A stretch of DNA of 64,000 nt from Hydrogenophilales bacterium (GCA_023258975.1 JAHFRD010000002.1:248001-312000), one strand, 5' to 3'. Counted from the first letter of the stretch, positions 48,602-60,463 are shown. Made by a program: numbers and translations. The notes: generated by a model from the sequence alone, not told the origin.

Positions 48602-49786
48602 ATGGCCAAATTCCTCCGCATGACCGACCTCGACCTCAAGGGCAAGCGCGTCTTCATTCGCGCCGATCTGAACGTGCCCGTCAAGGACGGCAAGGTCACT
48701 TCCGACGCCCGCATCACTGCGTCCATGCCCACCATCGAACACGCCCTCAAGGCCGGCGCCAAGGTCATGGTCACTTCCCACCTGGGTCGCCCCACCGAGG
48801 GCGAATGGGCTCCCGAGGTGTCCCTGCAACCCGTGGCCGACGTCATGGCCGCCAAGCTGGGCAAGCCGGTGCGCCTGATCAAGGATTGGGTCGATGGCGG
48901 TTTTGATGTCGCCGAGGGCGAAGTCGTGCTGCTGGAGAACTGCCGCGTCAACAAGGGCGAGAAGAAGAACGTCGAGGAAACCGCGAAGAAATACGCTGCC
49001 CTGTGCGACGTCTTCGTCATGGACGCCTTCGGCACCGCGCACCGCGCCCAGGCCTCCACCTACGGCATCGCCGAATTCGCGCCCACCGCCTGCGCCGGCA
49101 TCCTGGTGAGCCAGGAACTGGAAGCCCTGGACAAGGCCCTGGCCAACCCGGCCCGCCCCATGGTCGCCATCGTCGGCGGCTCCAAGGTCTCCACCAAGCT
49201 GACCGTGCTGGAAGCCCTGTCCGAGAAGTGCGAGCAACTGGTGGTCGGCGGCGGTATCGCCAACACCTTCCTCAAGGCTACCGGCAAGAACGTCGGCAAG
49301 TCCCTCTGTGAAGCCGACCTGGTGCCCACCGCCCAGGCACTGATTACCAAAATGACCGCGCGTGGCGCCACCATCCCCATCGCCGTGGACGTGGTCTGCG
49401 GCAAGCAGTTCGACGCCAACGAGCCCGCAGTGCTGAAAGACGCCGGCGACGTGGCCGACGACGACATGATTTTCGACATTGGCCCGAAATCCGCCCAGGA
49501 ACTCGTCGACATCATCCTGTCGGCCGGCACCGTGGTCTGGAACGGCCCCGTGGGCGTGTTTGAATTCGACCAGTTCGGCGAAGGCACCCAGGCCATCGCC
49601 ACGGCCATCGCCAACACCAAGGCGTTTACGCTTGCCGGCGGCGGCGACACCATCGCCGCCATCCAGAAGTACGACATCTACGACAAGGTGTCCTACATCT
49701 CCACCGCCGGCGGCGCGTTCCTGGAGTACCTGGAAGGCAAGGTTCTGCCCGCCGTGGACATCCTGGAAAAGCGGGCGGCCGGCTGA
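48602..49786 (+). CDS. pgk: Phosphoglycerate kinase
   Basis: 394 residues. Motifs: [72 protein letters not shown] and the C-terminal nucleotide site [14 protein letters not shown] plus [12 protein letters not shown]. Transfers phosphate between 1,3-bisphosphoglycerate and ADP. Ribosome site AGGAGCACC before the ATG. A REP-like palindrome separates it from pyk. Confidence 0.98.
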   Translation: MAKFLRMTDLDLKGKRVFIRADLNVPVKDGKVTSDARITASMPTIEHALKAGAKVMVTSHLGRPTEGEWAPEVSLQPVADVMAAKLGKPVRLIKDWVDGGFDVAEGEVVLLENCRVNKGEKKNVEETAKKYAALCDVFVMDAFGTAHRAQASTYGIAEFAPTACAGILVSQELEALDKALANPARPMVAIVGGSKVSTKLTVLEALSEKCEQLVVGGGIANTFLKATGKNVGKSLCEADLVPTAQALITKMTARGATIPIAVDVVCGKQFDANEPAVLKDAGDVADDDMIFDIGPKSAQELVDIILSAGTVVWNGPVGVFEFDQFGEGTQAIATAIANTKAFTLAGGGDTIAAIQKYDIYDKVSYISTAGGAFLEYLEGKVLPAVDILEKRAAG

Positions 49787-49790
49787 TCTT

Positions 49791-49856
49791 GTAGGAGCGG
49801 GCTTGCCCGCGAATGACGCCTTGAGAAGGGTGAATCGCGGGCAAGCCCGCTCCTAC
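49791..49856. repeat. REP-like family A palindrome pair between pgk and pyk
   Basis: Arms GTAGGAGCGGGCTTGCCCGC and the exact inverse (22 bases each) with a 22-base spacer. This sequence type is known from Pseudomonas-like REP elements; two further copies lie in this window. Confidence 0.85.
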
Positions 49857-49872
49857 GACTTCTGGATAAATC

Positions 49873-51306
49873 ATGCTACGTAGAACCAAAATCGTCGCCA
49901 CCCTCGGCCCCGCCTGTTCCGATCCCAAGGTTCTGGACAAGATGCTGGAAGCCGGGGTGGATGTCGTCCGTCTCAATTTTTCCCACGGCAGTGCAGAGGA
50001 ACATCAGCAGCGTTGCGAACTGGTGCGTTCGTTGGCCAAGACGCGCGGCCGCGCGGTCGGCGTGCTGGTCGACCTGCAAGGTCCGAAGATCCGCATCGGC
50101 CGGTTCCAGGACGGCAAGATTTCCCTGAGCCCCGGCGACCCCTTCATCTTCGACGCCACCTGCAAGATGGGCGACCAGACTCGGGTCGGTCTCGACTACC
50201 CGGAACTGGTGCGCGACGTCGCCCGTGGCGCCACCCTGCTGCTGGACGACGGCCGCATCGAGATGTGGGTGGAAGAGGTCAAGGGTGACGAGGTGTTCTG
50301 CAAGGTCGTGCAGGGTGGCGTGCTGTCCAACAACAAGGGCATCAACCGCAAGGGTGGCGGCCTCTCCGCCGCCGCGCTGACCGAGAAGGACATCGAGGAT
50401 ATCAAGACCGCCGCCGCGATCAAGGCGGACTACCTCGCCGTCTCCTTTCCGCGCTCCGCCGCCGACATCCAGCAGGCGCGAGAGATTCTGCGCGCCGCCG
50501 GCGGCCGCGCCTGGATCGTCGCCAAGATCGAACGCGCCGAGGCCATCGAGGCGCTCGACGAAATCCTCAATGCTTCCGACGCCATCATGGTGGCGCGCGG
50601 CGACCTGGGTGTGGAAGTCGGCGACGCCGCCGTGCCCGCCCTGCAAAAACGCATGACCCGCATGGCGCGGGAAAAGAACAAGGTCGTCATCACCGCCACG
50701 CAGATGATGGAGTCCATGATCGAGAGTCCGATTCCCACCCGCGCCGAAGTCTCCGACGTCGCCAACGCGGTGCTGGACGGCACCGACGCGGTGATGCTCT
50801 CGGCCGAGACGGCCGCCGGCAAGTACCCGGTGGAAGCCATTTCCGCCATGCACCGGGTCTGCCTGGAAGCCGAGAAGGAGCAGGAACCCGCGTTCGGCAA
50901 GCGCATGCTGGACCACGGTTTCCTGCGAGTGGACGAGGCCATCGCCATGTCGGCCGCCTTCACCGCGCTCAATCTCAACATCAAGGCGATCGCGGCGATG
51001 ACCCAGTCCGGTTCCACCGCGCTATGGATGAGCCGGATCAGCACCCATGTGCCGATCTACGCCTTGACGCCGGAAGTCGAGACCCGTAGAAAGGTCACCC
51101 TCTTCCGCGGCGTCTACCCGGTCAACTTCCGCCCCTCCAGCAACGAACGCGATCAGTTGCTGGCTGAGGCGGAAGACGAACTCAGAAGGCGCGGCGCGGT
51201 TCGCAACGGCGACCTGATTCTGCTCACCATCGGCGAGCCGATCGGCAAGCCGGGCGGCACCAATACCCTGAAGATCGTTCGCGTCGGCGAACGCAAGAAG
51301 GCGTGA
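49873..51306 (+). CDS. pyk: Pyruvate kinase
   Basis: 477 residues. Motifs: [88 protein letters not shown] and [26 protein letters not shown]. Catalyses PEP plus ADP to pyruvate plus ATP. The start is an ATG directly after the REP element; no Shine-Dalgarno is obvious. Of the glycolytic cluster it is the only ATP-yielding step other than pgk. Confidence 0.97.
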   Translation: MLRRTKIVATLGPACSDPKVLDKMLEAGVDVVRLNFSHGSAEEHQQRCELVRSLAKTRGRAVGVLVDLQGPKIRIGRFQDGKISLSPGDPFIFDATCKMGDQTRVGLDYPELVRDVARGATLLLDDGRIEMWVEEVKGDEVFCKVVQGGVLSNNKGINRKGGGLSAAALTEKDIEDIKTAAAIKADYLAVSFPRSAADIQQAREILRAAGGRAWIVAKIERAEAIEALDEILNASDAIMVARGDLGVEVGDAAVPALQKRMTRMAREKNKVVITATQMMESMIESPIPTRAEVSDVANAVLDGTDAVMLSAETAAGKYPVEAISAMHRVCLEAEKEQEPAFGKRMLDHGFLRVDEAIAMSAAFTALNLNIKAIAAMTQSGSTALWMSRISTHVPIYALTPEVETRRKVTLFRGVYPVNFRPSSNERDQLLAEAEDELRRRGAVRNGDLILLTIGEPIGKPGGTNTLKIVRVGERKKA

Positions 51307-51352
51307 TCCAAACCCTCAGCCTGATTCAAATCAACCGAATAGGAGAAACACG

Positions 51353-52420
51353 ATGGCCCTGATTTCCCTGCGTCAACTGCTCGACCACGCCGCCGAACAC
51401 GGCTACGGCCTGCCGGCCTTCAACGTCAACAACATGGAACAGGTGCAGGCCATCATGCAGGCCGCCGCCGCCAGCAACAGCCCGGTGATCCTGCAAGGTT
51501 CCGCCGGCGCCCGCTCCTACGCCGGCGAGCCGTTCCTGCGCCACCTGATCCTGGCCGCGATCGAGCAATATCCGCAGATTCCCGTCTGCATGCACCAGGA
51601 TCACGGCGCCTCCCCCAGCATCTGCTTCCGCTCCATCCAGTCCGGCTTCAGTTCCGTGATGATGGACGGGTCGCTCGGCACCGACGGCAAGACCCCCTCC
51701 ACCTATGAGTACAACGTCGACACCACCGCGCACGTGGCCGAGCTGGCGCATGCCTGCGGCGTCTCCGTGGAAGGTGAACTGGGCTGCCTGGGCTCCCTGG
51801 AATCCGGCAAGGCCGGCGAGGAAGACGGCCACGGCGCCGAGGGTGTGCTGGATCACAGCCAGTTGCTGACCGATCCCGACGAGGCTGCCGATTTCGTTTC
51901 CAAGACCAAGGTGGATGCCCTGGCCATCGCCATCGGCACCAGCCACGGCGCCTACAAGTTCACCCAGAAGCCCACCGGCAAGGTGCTGCGCATCGACCGC
52001 GTCAAGGAAATCCACGCCCGCATCCCCAGCGTGCACCTGGTCATGCACGGCTCCTCCTCGGTGCCGGAAGACTGGCTCGCCATCATCAACAGCTACGGCG
52101 GCGACATGGGCCAGACCTACGGCGTGCCGGTCGAGGAAATCGTCGAAGGCATCAAGAACGGCGTGCGCAAGGTCAACATCGACACCGACCTGCGCATGGC
52201 TTCCACCGGCGCCATCCGCAAGCACCTGGTCGAGAACAAGGCCAACTTCGACCCGCGCAAGTTCCTGAAGGAAGCCACCAAGGCCATGAGCGGCATCTGC
52301 CAGGCGCGCTACGAAGCCTTCGGCGCCGCCGGCATGGCCAGCAAGATCACCAAGGTCTACAGCTTGGAAGACATGCAGAAGCGTTACGACAAGGGCGAGC
52401 TGGATCCCAAGGTCAAGTAA
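51353..52420 (+). CDS. fba: Fructose-bisphosphate aldolase, class II (CbbA type)
   Basis: 355 residues with an AGGAG box nine bases before the ATG. Zinc aldolase motifs: [58 protein letters not shown] and [10 protein letters not shown] then [13 protein letters not shown]. The sequence is of the longer type with the CbbA pattern seen in autotrophic and heterotrophic betaproteobacteria. It ends the tkt-gap-pgk-pyk-fba run and is followed by an intrinsic terminator. Confidence 0.97.
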   Translation: MALISLRQLLDHAAEHGYGLPAFNVNNMEQVQAIMQAAAASNSPVILQGSAGARSYAGEPFLRHLILAAIEQYPQIPVCMHQDHGASPSICFRSIQSGFSSVMMDGSLGTDGKTPSTYEYNVDTTAHVAELAHACGVSVEGELGCLGSLESGKAGEEDGHGAEGVLDHSQLLTDPDEAADFVSKTKVDALAIAIGTSHGAYKFTQKPTGKVLRIDRVKEIHARIPSVHLVMHGSSSVPEDWLAIINSYGGDMGQTYGVPVEEIVEGIKNGVRKVNIDTDLRMASTGAIRKHLVENKANFDPRKFLKEATKAMSGICQARYEAFGAAGMASKITKVYSLEDMQKRYDKGELDPKVK

Positions 52421-52446
52421 GACTCCGGTGTTTACCCGGCATCCTG

Positions 52447-52480
52447 AAAGCGGCCCCTCGTGGCCGCTTTTTGCTTGTTT
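52447..52480 (+). terminator. Rho-independent terminator after fba
   Basis: AAAGCGGCC-CCTCGT-GGCCGCTTT is a nine-base stem followed by TTGCTTGTTT. Ends the carbon-cluster transcript; a small gene begins 22 bases later. Confidence 0.85.
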
Positions 52481-52501
52481 GATCGAGAGCATGCATCGCT
52501 C

Positions 52502-52882
52502 ATGAAGATGCTGCGCGCGCATACCCGTGTCCTCCTGGCGCTGGATGGCCTCGCCCTGGGGCCGGAACTGCTCGCCACCGTGCTGCAGCGCTGCGTGCTC
52601 CTGTGCCGGCGTCTGGATATTCTGCTGATCAACCCGCCGCGCGAGCCCACCACGATGCTCGCCATGTTGCTGCTGCGTCTCGAACACAGTGGTATCGACT
52701 ATCGCGTGACCAGCGCGCACGGCGAGATGGGCGAGGAAGCCCTGCGCTATCTGAGCCGCTACCGGGGGATTTCCGCCCTCGCCCTGGCCGATCCCGGGCA
52801 ACTGAGCGAAGAAGCGAAAACCCTGATTGCGTTGAAAGGCCACCGCATCGTTTTCCTCTCCGCACCCGAGCAGGTCGGCTGA
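52502..52882 (+). CDS. Small conserved-looking protein between fba and purC, function unknown
   Basis: 126 residues from ATG 52502; an upstream ATG (52460) lies in the terminator. Visible pattern is alternating strands and helices: [32 protein letters not shown] and [36 protein letters not shown] Rossmann-like fold resembling universal stress proteins is possible, but the nucleotide-binding motif is absent. No signal or membrane helix. Product not recognised. Confidence 0.7.
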   Translation: MKMLRAHTRVLLALDGLALGPELLATVLQRCVLLCRRLDILLINPPREPTTMLAMLLLRLEHSGIDYRVTSAHGEMGEEALRYLSRYRGISALALADPGQLSEEAKTLIALKGHRIVFLSAPEQVG

Positions 52883-52943
52883 GACGGGTTCGTCCGCACC
52901 TGTAGAATGCCCACTTTTCGGCGGCCCCCACCCGCTTCACACC

Positions 52944-53825
52944 ATGACCGACGCCCTCTACGAATCGACCATTCACTCCCTGCCGCTGATCCACAAGGGC
53001 AAGGTGCGCGACATCTACGCCGTGGATGAAAAGCGCATGCTGATCGTCACCACGGATCGCCTCTCCGCCTTCGACGTGGTGATGCCCACGCCGATTCCCG
53101 GCAAGGGCCGCGTGCTCACCGCCGTGGCGGATTTCTGGTTCAACAAACTGGCCGACATCCTGCCCAACCAGCTCACGGGTGACGCGCCGGAGGCGGTGGT
53201 GGCGCTCGATGAGCGCCCTCAGGTGGCTGGCCGCGCCATCGTCGTGAAGCGGCTCAAGGCGTTGCCGGTGGAAGCCATCGTGCGTGGCTATCTGGTGGGC
53301 AGCGGCTGGGCCGATTACCGGAAGAGCGGCAAGGTATGCGGCATCCCGCTGCCGTCCGGTCTGCGGCAGGCGGACAAGTTGCCGCAGCCCCTGTTTACCC
53401 CCTCAACCAAGGCGGCGGTGGGCGCCCACGACGAGAACATCGACTTCGCCCAATGCGCCGAACTGCTGGGTGGCGACCTCGCCGCCCGTGTGCGCGCTGC
53501 CGCCATCGCGCTCTATCAGACGGCGGCGGAATATGCCCTGACGCGCGGCATCATCATCGCCGACACCAAGTTTGAATTCGGCCTCGACGAGAACGGCGCC
53601 CTGACCCTGATCGACGAGGTGCTCACGCCGGATTCCTCACGCTTCTGGCCGCTCGACCAGTATCAGGTCGGCGGCAATCCACCCAGCTTCGACAAACAGT
53701 ATGTACGCGACTGGTTGACGGCCTCGGGCTGGAACAAACAGGCGCCCGGCCCGGAACTGCCACCTGAGGTGGTGGCCCGCACCGCCGAGAAATACGAGGA
53801 AGCGCGGCGCCGGCTGATTGATTGA
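52944..53825 (+). CDS. purC: Phosphoribosylaminoimidazole-succinocarboxamide synthase
   Basis: 293 residues. SAICAR synthetase motifs: [57 protein letters not shown] and [24 protein letters not shown]. Step eight of purine synthesis; with purH and purD it makes three purine enzymes in this window, though separate. Followed by a 16-base perfect palindrome shared with phoR. Confidence 0.97.
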   Translation: MTDALYESTIHSLPLIHKGKVRDIYAVDEKRMLIVTTDRLSAFDVVMPTPIPGKGRVLTAVADFWFNKLADILPNQLTGDAPEAVVALDERPQVAGRAIVVKRLKALPVEAIVRGYLVGSGWADYRKSGKVCGIPLPSGLRQADKLPQPLFTPSTKAAVGAHDENIDFAQCAELLGGDLAARVRAAAIALYQTAAEYALTRGIIIADTKFEFGLDENGALTLIDEVLTPDSSRFWPLDQYQVGGNPPSFDKQYVRDWLTASGWNKQAPGPELPPEVVARTAEKYEEARRRLID

Positions 53826-53838
53826 TGCGCCTCGACCA

Positions 53839-53865
53839 CGCGTAGGAGGCCCGCGAGCGGGCCTC

Positions 53866-53872
<7 letters not shown>
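53839..53872. terminator. Perfect 16-bp palindrome shared by convergent purC and phoR
   Basis: CGCGTAGGAGGCCCGC-GA-GCGGGCCTCCTACGCG. The TAG stop of phoR (53866-53868, minus) lies inside the right arm. It resembles a REP element (GTAGGAG and CTCCTAC core) and would act as a bidirectional hairpin. There is no T-tract. Confidence 0.7.
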
Positions 53873-55173
<1,301 letters not shown>

Positions 55174-55211
55174 CAGATCGCGGGAATGGGCAACAGAGGC
55201 TGGATTCTACG

Positions 55212-55904
55212 TCAGGCGAGATTGCTGGAAAGACGATAACCGGCGCCGCGCACAGTCTGGATCAGACGGTCGTGTTCGGTCGGTTCCAGGGCGGAACGCA
55301 GGCGGCGAATATGCACATCGACGGTGCGTTCCTCGACGAACACATGGTCGCCCCAGACCTGATCGAGCAATTGCGAGCGGGAATAGACGCGCTCCGAGTG
55401 GGTCATGAGGAAGTGCAGCAGGCGGAATTCGGTGGGCCCCAGATCGAGCGCCTGGTCGCCGCCGTAGACACGATGCGCCAGCGGATCGAGTTTGAGGCCG
55501 GCGATCACCACCGTGTCCTCGGTCATCTGCGGCGCGCGGCGCCGCAGCACGGCCTTGATGCGCGCCATCAATTCACGCGGTGAGAACGGCTTGGTGATGT
55601 AGTCGTCGGCGCCGGTTTCCAGGCCCAGCACCTTGTCGCGTTCATCGCCGCGCGCGGTGAGCATGATGATGGGCACGTCCTTCAGGCGCGGGTCGGCGCG
55701 TATCTTGCGCGCCAGTTCGATGCCGGAGGCACCGGGCAGCATCCAGTCGAGCAGGATCAGGTCGGGCAGGCTCTCGCGCATGCGCGCCGTGGCTTCTTCG
55801 GCATCGGCGGCCACGGTTACATCATGGCCGTGATGGCCCAGATTGAACTTGAGCAGTTCCTGAATGCCGGGTTCGTCTTCGACTACGAGAATGCTGGCGG
55901 ACAT
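55212..55904 (-). CDS. phoB: Phosphate regulon response regulator PhoB
   Basis: 230 residues. Receiver (about 4-120) with ILVVEDEPGIQELLKFN, phospho-acceptor LILLDWMLPGASGIE and the KPFSPRELMARIKAVLRR linker. The OmpR-type winged helix follows: LDLGPTEFRLLHFLMTHSERVYSRSQLLDQVWGD and RTVDVHIRRLRSALE. PhoB activates phosphate-starvation genes through Pho boxes. It is 38 bases upstream of phoR on the same strand. Confidence 0.97.
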   Translation of the reverse strand: MSASILVVEDEPGIQELLKFNLGHHGHDVTVAADAEEATARMRESLPDLILLDWMLPGASGIELARKIRADPRLKDVPIIMLTARGDERDKVLGLETGADDYITKPFSPRELMARIKAVLRRRAPQMTEDTVVIAGLKLDPLAHRVYGGDQALDLGPTEFRLLHFLMTHSERVYSRSQLLDQVWGDHVFVEERTVDVHIRRLRSALEPTEHDRLIQTVRGAGYRLSSNLA

Positions 55905-55961
55905 GCGCGCCTCATTGGAGTGACGGGATGCGCGGCATGGTATGACGGTTGCGTGAAGGTT

Positions 55962-56882
55962 TTATGACGGCGCCAGATCCCGTTCCACCGCGCGCGCGGC
56001 GGTGAGCCCCTGGGCCATCGCCGTCGGCACCGAGGGTTGTGGCGTATCGGTGACGTCGCCGGCGGCGTAGATGCCGGGCACGCTGCTGCGCTGCCAGGCA
56101 TCCACATGGAGATAGCCGCCGCCGGTGAGGGCCGGGCGAATCCCGGGGTCGAATACTTCCAGCACATCGGTGTTGGGCAGATAGCCATACATCACCAGGA
56201 GCCAGTCGAAACCGCGTTCGCGCCCGGGCCACCGCGCGACCACCTGATCGCCGTCACAGGTGATGCGGGGCATCGGGCAATTCGTGCGCAGGTCGATCTC
56301 CCGGCGCAGCAGGCAGGATTCGATGAAAGGCCGCCGCGCGGACAGTCCCGCGCGCGTGCAGACGACGGCGTGATTGCCACGTTCGGCCAGGAACAGGGCA
56401 TGATCCAGCGCATTGTCGCCACCGCCGAGAATCAACACATTGGCGCCCTGGATATGGTCGCGGATGGCGTGCGACAAGGGGCCGATGATGATCCGCCTGT
56501 TGCCGGCGGCCAGTTTCTCCAGTTCGGGCGTGCCGCGCGGGCGGGTGCCGGTGGCGATGACGACGGCGTTCGCATGCAGCGGCGTATCGAGGCCGGCCAG
56601 GGCCAGACTGAAACCCGCAGCCTGCCGGGCCACGCCGCTTGTTTGTGTACGGTAATGCGTCAACACCGGCAAGGCGCGGTAATGCTCGGCCAGGCGTTGG
56701 GTCATGGCTTCGCCGGATTCCCCGGGAAAGCCCAGCATCCACAGATTGGGATGGAAATTGCTGCGCTGCGCGCCGCCCAGATGGTCGCCGCGTTCCAGCA
56801 CCACGGGCGAAAGTCCGAACGACAGGCAGGCGTTGGCGCAGGACATGCCGGCGGGGCCGGCGCCGAGGATGGCGACGATCAT
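55962..56882 (-). CDS. FAD-dependent NAD(P)-binding oxidoreductase, thioredoxin-reductase-like
   Basis: 306 residues. FAD site IVAILGAGPAGMSCANACL at the N-terminus, the NAD(P) site NVLILGGGDNALDHALFLAERG in the middle and the GIYAAGDVTDTPQPSVPTAMAQG ending with the second FAD motif. The CxxC redox pair of thioredoxin reductase is missing, so it is closer to ferredoxin/flavodoxin-NADP reductases. Substrate unknown. Divergent from the MidA-like gene with 50 bases between starts. Confidence 0.85.
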   Translation of the reverse strand: MIVAILGAGPAGMSCANACLSFGLSPVVLERGDHLGGAQRSNFHPNLWMLGFPGESGEAMTQRLAEHYRALPVLTHYRTQTSGVARQAAGFSLALAGLDTPLHANAVVIATGTRPRGTPELEKLAAGNRRIIIGPLSHAIRDHIQGANVLILGGGDNALDHALFLAERGNHAVVCTRAGLSARRPFIESCLLRREIDLRTNCPMPRITCDGDQVVARWPGRERGFDWLLVMYGYLPNTDVLEVFDPGIRPALTGGGYLHVDAWQRSSVPGIYAAGDVTDTPQPSVPTAMAQGLTAARAVERDLAPS

Positions 56883-56932
56883 GAGGGGATGCGGGATGCC
56901 GTTATCATGGCCGCAAAACTAGCACAGCTGAC

Positions 56933-58078
56933 ATGACCTCACTACCCATACCCGCTCCCGAAGCCCTGGCCCACAGCGTCCGCCTGGTCGCGCATATCCG
57001 TAAACAGATTGAGGCCGGCGGCGGCTGGCTGTCGTTTTCGCGATACATGGAACTGGCCCTGTACGCGCCCGGCCTCGGCTATTACGCCAGCGGCACCGCC
57101 AAGCTGGGGGCCGCCGGAGATTTCATCACCGCGCCGGAAATGACCCCTTTGTTCGGCCGCGCGCTGGCGCGGCAGATCGCCGCCGTGCTCGCAGAGAGTG
57201 GTGGCGACATCGTTGAACTGGGGGCCGGCAGCGGCCGCCTGGCGCTCGATGTCCTGCTCGAACTGGAACGATTGGGCCACCCGCCGGATCGTTATCTCAT
57301 CCTGGAAGTCAGTCCCGACCTGCGCGCGCGCCAGCATGATCTGCTGCGAAAAGAAGCGGCGCATCTGCTGCCTCGGATGAGCTGGCTGGATACCCTGCCC
57401 GATGGGGTGGAGGGCGTGGTGCTGGGCAACGAGGTGCTCGATGCCTTGCCGGCGCATCTGCTGTATGGCACCGCGTCGGGCGGTTTCGAGCGCGGCGTGG
57501 TCTGGAACGAGGGTTTTGCCTGGGAAGATCGTGCCCTGAGCGCGGGGTCGCTGTTCGAGATGGCGCGAACCCTGCCGGAGGTGGGCGGCTATCTCACGGA
57601 AGTCTGCCCGGCCGCGACGGCCCTGATCGGTAGTCTGGCCGAACGGCTGCGGCGTGGCATGCTTCTGTTCCTCGATTACGGCTTTCCGGCCGCCGAGTTC
57701 TATCACCCGCAGCGCCACATGGGTACGCTGCGCGTGCACTACCGCCACCACAGCCTGGACGATCCCTTCCATCTGCCCGGCCTGGCGGACATCACCGCGC
57801 ATGTCGATTTCAGCGCGGTGGCTCAGGCGGGGCGTGACGCCGGCCTCGATCTGCTCGGCTATACCAGCCAGGGTAATTTCCTGCTGAATGGCGGGCTGCT
57901 GGATTTGCTGGGGGAAATGCGACCGGGAACGCCGGACTATCTGCGCGCCGCCGCCGCCGTGCAGAAGCTGGTGCAACCGATGGAGATGGGCGAGTCGTTC
58001 AAGGTGATCGCCCTGGGGCGGGGGCTGGAACGCGCGCCGACTGGATTCAGCCGCGGTGACCGGCGCGGGGCGTTGTAG
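56933..58078 (+). CDS. MidA/NDUFAF7-like SAM-dependent methyltransferase (DUF185)
   Basis: 381 residues. Family signature: GWLSFSRYMELALYAPGLGYY, GAAGDFITAPEMTPLFGRALARQ, DIVELGAGSGRLALDVLLEL (SAM site), YLILEVSPDLRARQ, GNEVLDALPAHLLYG and LLFLDYGFPAAEFYHPQR. Mitochondrial NDUFAF7 methylates an arginine of complex I; the bacterial substrate is less clear. Start is an ATG with no obvious Shine-Dalgarno. Confidence 0.88.
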   Translation: MTSLPIPAPEALAHSVRLVAHIRKQIEAGGGWLSFSRYMELALYAPGLGYYASGTAKLGAAGDFITAPEMTPLFGRALARQIAAVLAESGGDIVELGAGSGRLALDVLLELERLGHPPDRYLILEVSPDLRARQHDLLRKEAAHLLPRMSWLDTLPDGVEGVVLGNEVLDALPAHLLYGTASGGFERGVVWNEGFAWEDRALSAGSLFEMARTLPEVGGYLTEVCPAATALIGSLAERLRRGMLLFLDYGFPAAEFYHPQRHMGTLRVHYRHHSLDDPFHLPGLADITAHVDFSAVAQAGRDAGLDLLGYTSQGNFLLNGGLLDLLGEMRPGTPDYLRAAAAVQKLVQPMEMGESFKVIALGRGLERAPTGFSRGDRRGAL

Positions 58079-58140
58079 GAGCGGGTTTGCCCGCGAAATA
58101 TGCGGGAACACGCAGTATCGCCGGCAAGCCCACTCCCACC
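58075..58140. repeat. Degenerate REP-like family A pair
   Basis: GTAGGAGCGGGTTTGCCCGCGA and, 20 bases on, TCGCCGGCAAGCCCACTCCCAC are inverted, with several mismatches. It lies between the convergent MidA-like gene and trxA. Confidence 0.7.
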
Positions 58141-58152
58141 ACTCCAATCCAA

Positions 58153-58521
58153 TCAGCCCTTCTCGCCCTCGGTCGCGATCTCCGCATGCACCTGCGCCAT
58201 GTCCACCTCGCCGGCGCGGGCGATCAGGTCGTCGAGGCCGCTGGCCTGCAAGGCGCCGGGCTGCGAGTAGATGATGACTTTCTCGCGGAAGATCATCAGG
58301 GTGGGGATGGAGCGGATCTGGAAATGGCCGGCGAGCGCCTGCTCGTCCTGGGTGTTCACTTTGGCGAAAGTGATGTTCGGATATTTTTCCGAGGCTTCGT
58401 CGTAGACCGGCGCAAAGCCGCGGCAGGGGCCGCACCAGGGTGCCCAGAAGTCGATGATGACGAAATCGTTGTTGAGGATGGTTTCCTCGAAGTTCTGCTC
58501 GTTCAGTTCCAGTACGGCCAT
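58153..58521 (-). CDS. trxA: Thioredoxin
   Basis: 122 residues from the ATG at 58521; an upstream TTG would add two residues. WAPWCGPCRGFAPVYDEASE is the active site near residue 30, then IRSIPTLMIFREKVI with cis-proline. A C-terminal extension of about 15 residues (AEIATEGEKG) goes beyond ordinary thioredoxin. It is a cytoplasmic disulfide reductase that could feed DsbD. Confidence 0.93.
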   Translation of the reverse strand: MAVLELNEQNFEETILNNDFVIIDFWAPWCGPCRGFAPVYDEASEKYPNITFAKVNTQDEQALAGHFQIRSIPTLMIFREKVIIYSQPGALQASGLDDLIARAGEVDMAQVHAEIATEGEKG

Positions 58522-58588
58522 GACCAACCCCCGCTAGGTAGACAAAAAAAATCCGGCACGCGGCCGGTCAAGCGAATGGTACAGCGGC

Positions 58589-59296
58589 TCATGCGGATTC
58601 CGCCAGACGCGCCAGGTCTGCATCCTCCAGGTAGCGCCACTGCCCCGCACCCAGATCGGACGGCAAGGAATAGCCCCCAACCCGGGTGCGGCACAAGGAT
58701 TCCACGCGGTTGCCGGCGGCGGCCAGCATGCGTTTGACCTGATGGTATTTGCCTTCGGCGATGCCCAGGTCGATCACGTTCTCGCTCACCCGCGCGCATG
58801 CCCGCGCGGCGATGGGCGCGGGTTCATCGCGCAGCAGCACGCCGTCCAGCAGGGCGGCGATCTGCGTTTCACTCACCGGGTGTTTGCACACCACGCGGTA
58901 GGTCTTGCCGATTTCCTTCTTCGGCGAGGTGTAGCGGTGGATGAAGGCGCCGTCGTCGGACAACAGCAACAGCCCGGTGCTGTCCTGATCCAGGCGTCCC
59001 ACGGGTTGCACGCCACGTTCCAGCAAGGGCGCGGGCAGCAAGCCGAACACGCTGGGATGGTGTTGCGCCTGGCGGGAACACTCGAAGCCGGCCGGCTTGT
59101 GCAAGGCCAGGTAGACCTTTTCGCGATAGCGCCAGTCCTGGCCGTCCAGGGTCAGGGTCAGCGCCGCCGTGTCGCATTCCGCTTCGGGGTCTTCGACCAC
59201 CCGGCCGTTGACCTGGACGTGCCCCGCCAGGATCAACTCGCGACAGGCGCGGCGCGCGCCAAAACCCTGGGATTGCAGAATACGGAGGAGTTGCAT
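58589..59296 (-). CDS. RsuA/RluB-family 16S/23S rRNA pseudouridine synthase
   Basis: 235 residues. An S4 RNA-binding domain (about 1-55, RACRELILAGHVQVNGRVV) precedes the catalytic domain with GRLDQDSTGLLLLSDDGA (catalytic Asp) and KTYRVVCKHPVSE, then GKYHQVKRMLAAAGNRVESL. RsuA makes psi516 in 16S rRNA; this copy lacks features that would separate it from RluE/RluF type, so only the family is given. Gap of 132 bases before ppk2 with no gene. Confidence 0.9.
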   Translation of the reverse strand: MQLLRILQSQGFGARRACRELILAGHVQVNGRVVEDPEAECDTAALTLTLDGQDWRYREKVYLALHKPAGFECSRQAQHHPSVFGLLPAPLLERGVQPVGRLDQDSTGLLLLSDDGAFIHRYTSPKKEIGKTYRVVCKHPVSETQIAALLDGVLLRDEPAPIAARACARVSENVIDLGIAEGKYHQVKRMLAAAGNRVESLCRTRVGGYSLPSDLGAGQWRYLEDADLARLAESA

Positions 59297-59428
59297 GAGA
59301 TGACCATAAACAGGACGAATGAGGGAGTGACGAGTCTACGGATTTGCGCGCGTGGAGATAAGAACAATCCATCCACCGATTTGAATTCAAAGCGGATAAT
59401 TTCTGACTTTTTGACCCAGGAGAATGCC

Positions 59429-60463
59429 ATGACGGACCCGAAGCCCGCCACGCCCCGCGCCGCCACTCGATCCCGGCGGCGCAAACCGCTCGCGCAAACT
59501 GCGGTCGCTCTCCAGGCACCGGCCGAGGCGGCCGCCGCGCCGGCCGAAGCGCCAACGCCCAATCCCGCCGCCGCCGCCGAAATCGAGTCGGTGAGCCACG
59601 GTCCGGCGGCCATGACGGTGGCGCACGCGCCGCGTGGCAGCAACGAGGAGAGCGATTACGCGCCCCTGCCGGAAAGTTATCCGTACCGCACCCGCATGCG
59701 GCGTGGCGATTACGAGGCACAGAAGGAGAAGTTGCAGATCGAGCTGCTCAAGGTGCAGAACTGGGTGCGCGAGAGCGGCCAGAAAATCGTGATCCTGTTC
59801 GAGGGCCGCGATGCCGCCGGCAAGGGCGGCACCATCAAGCGCTACATGGAACACCTGAACCCGCGCGGCGCCCGCGTGGTGGCCCTGGACAAGCCCTCGG
59901 ATCGTGAGCGCGGTCAGTGGTTTTTCCAGCGCTATGTGCAGCATCTGCCCACCGCAGGTGAAATGGTCTTCTTCGATCGCTCCTGGTACAACCGCGCCGG
60001 TGTCGAGCGGGTGATGGGCTTCTGCACCCCGCACGAATATCTGGAGTTCATGCGCCAGACGCCGCAACTGGAACGCATGCTGGTGAACAGCGGCGTGCTG
60101 TTCTACAAGTACTGGTTCTCGGTCAGCCGCGAGGAACAGTTGCGCCGCTTCATCTCGCGCCGCGACGACCCGCTCAAGCACTGGAAGCTGTCGCCCATCG
60201 ACATCAAGTCCCTGGATATGTGGGACGACTATACCGACGCCAAGAACGCCATGTTCTTCCATACCGATACGGCGGATGCGCCCTGGATCGTGATCAAGTC
60301 CGACGACAAGAAACGCGCGCGCCTCAACTGCATGCGCCATTTCCTGCACAGCCTGCCGTATCCCGGCAAGGACGAGCATGTCGCCCACGCCCCCGATCCA
60401 CTGCTGGTGGGGGCCGGTTCGGAGGTGTTGGCAAACGAGGAAAACAAGCTCACGCGGTTCTGA
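59429..60463 (+). CDS. ppk2: Polyphosphate kinase 2 family protein
   Basis: 344 residues from ATG 59429 after AGGAG. The first 85 residues are Ala/Pro-rich and low in complexity. The PPK2 domain has IVILFEGRDAAGKGGTIKRYM (Walker A), VVALDKPSDRERGQWFFQRYVQHLP, MVFFDRSWYNRAGVERVMGFC (Walker B and lid) and FSVSREEQLRRFISRRDDPLKHWKLS. PPK2 uses polyphosphate to phosphorylate ADP or GDP. The gene is class I-like, the one-domain form. phoBR lie nearby, consistent with a phosphate theme. Position of the start uncertain by N-terminal composition only. Confidence 0.93.
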   Translation: MTDPKPATPRAATRSRRRKPLAQTAVALQAPAEAAAAPAEAPTPNPAAAAEIESVSHGPAAMTVAHAPRGSNEESDYAPLPESYPYRTRMRRGDYEAQKEKLQIELLKVQNWVRESGQKIVILFEGRDAAGKGGTIKRYMEHLNPRGARVVALDKPSDRERGQWFFQRYVQHLPTAGEMVFFDRSWYNRAGVERVMGFCTPHEYLEFMRQTPQLERMLVNSGVLFYKYWFSVSREEQLRRFISRRDDPLKHWKLSPIDIKSLDMWDDYTDAKNAMFFHTDTADAPWIVIKSDDKKRARLNCMRHFLHSLPYPGKDEHVAHAPDPLLVGAGSEVLANEENKLTRF

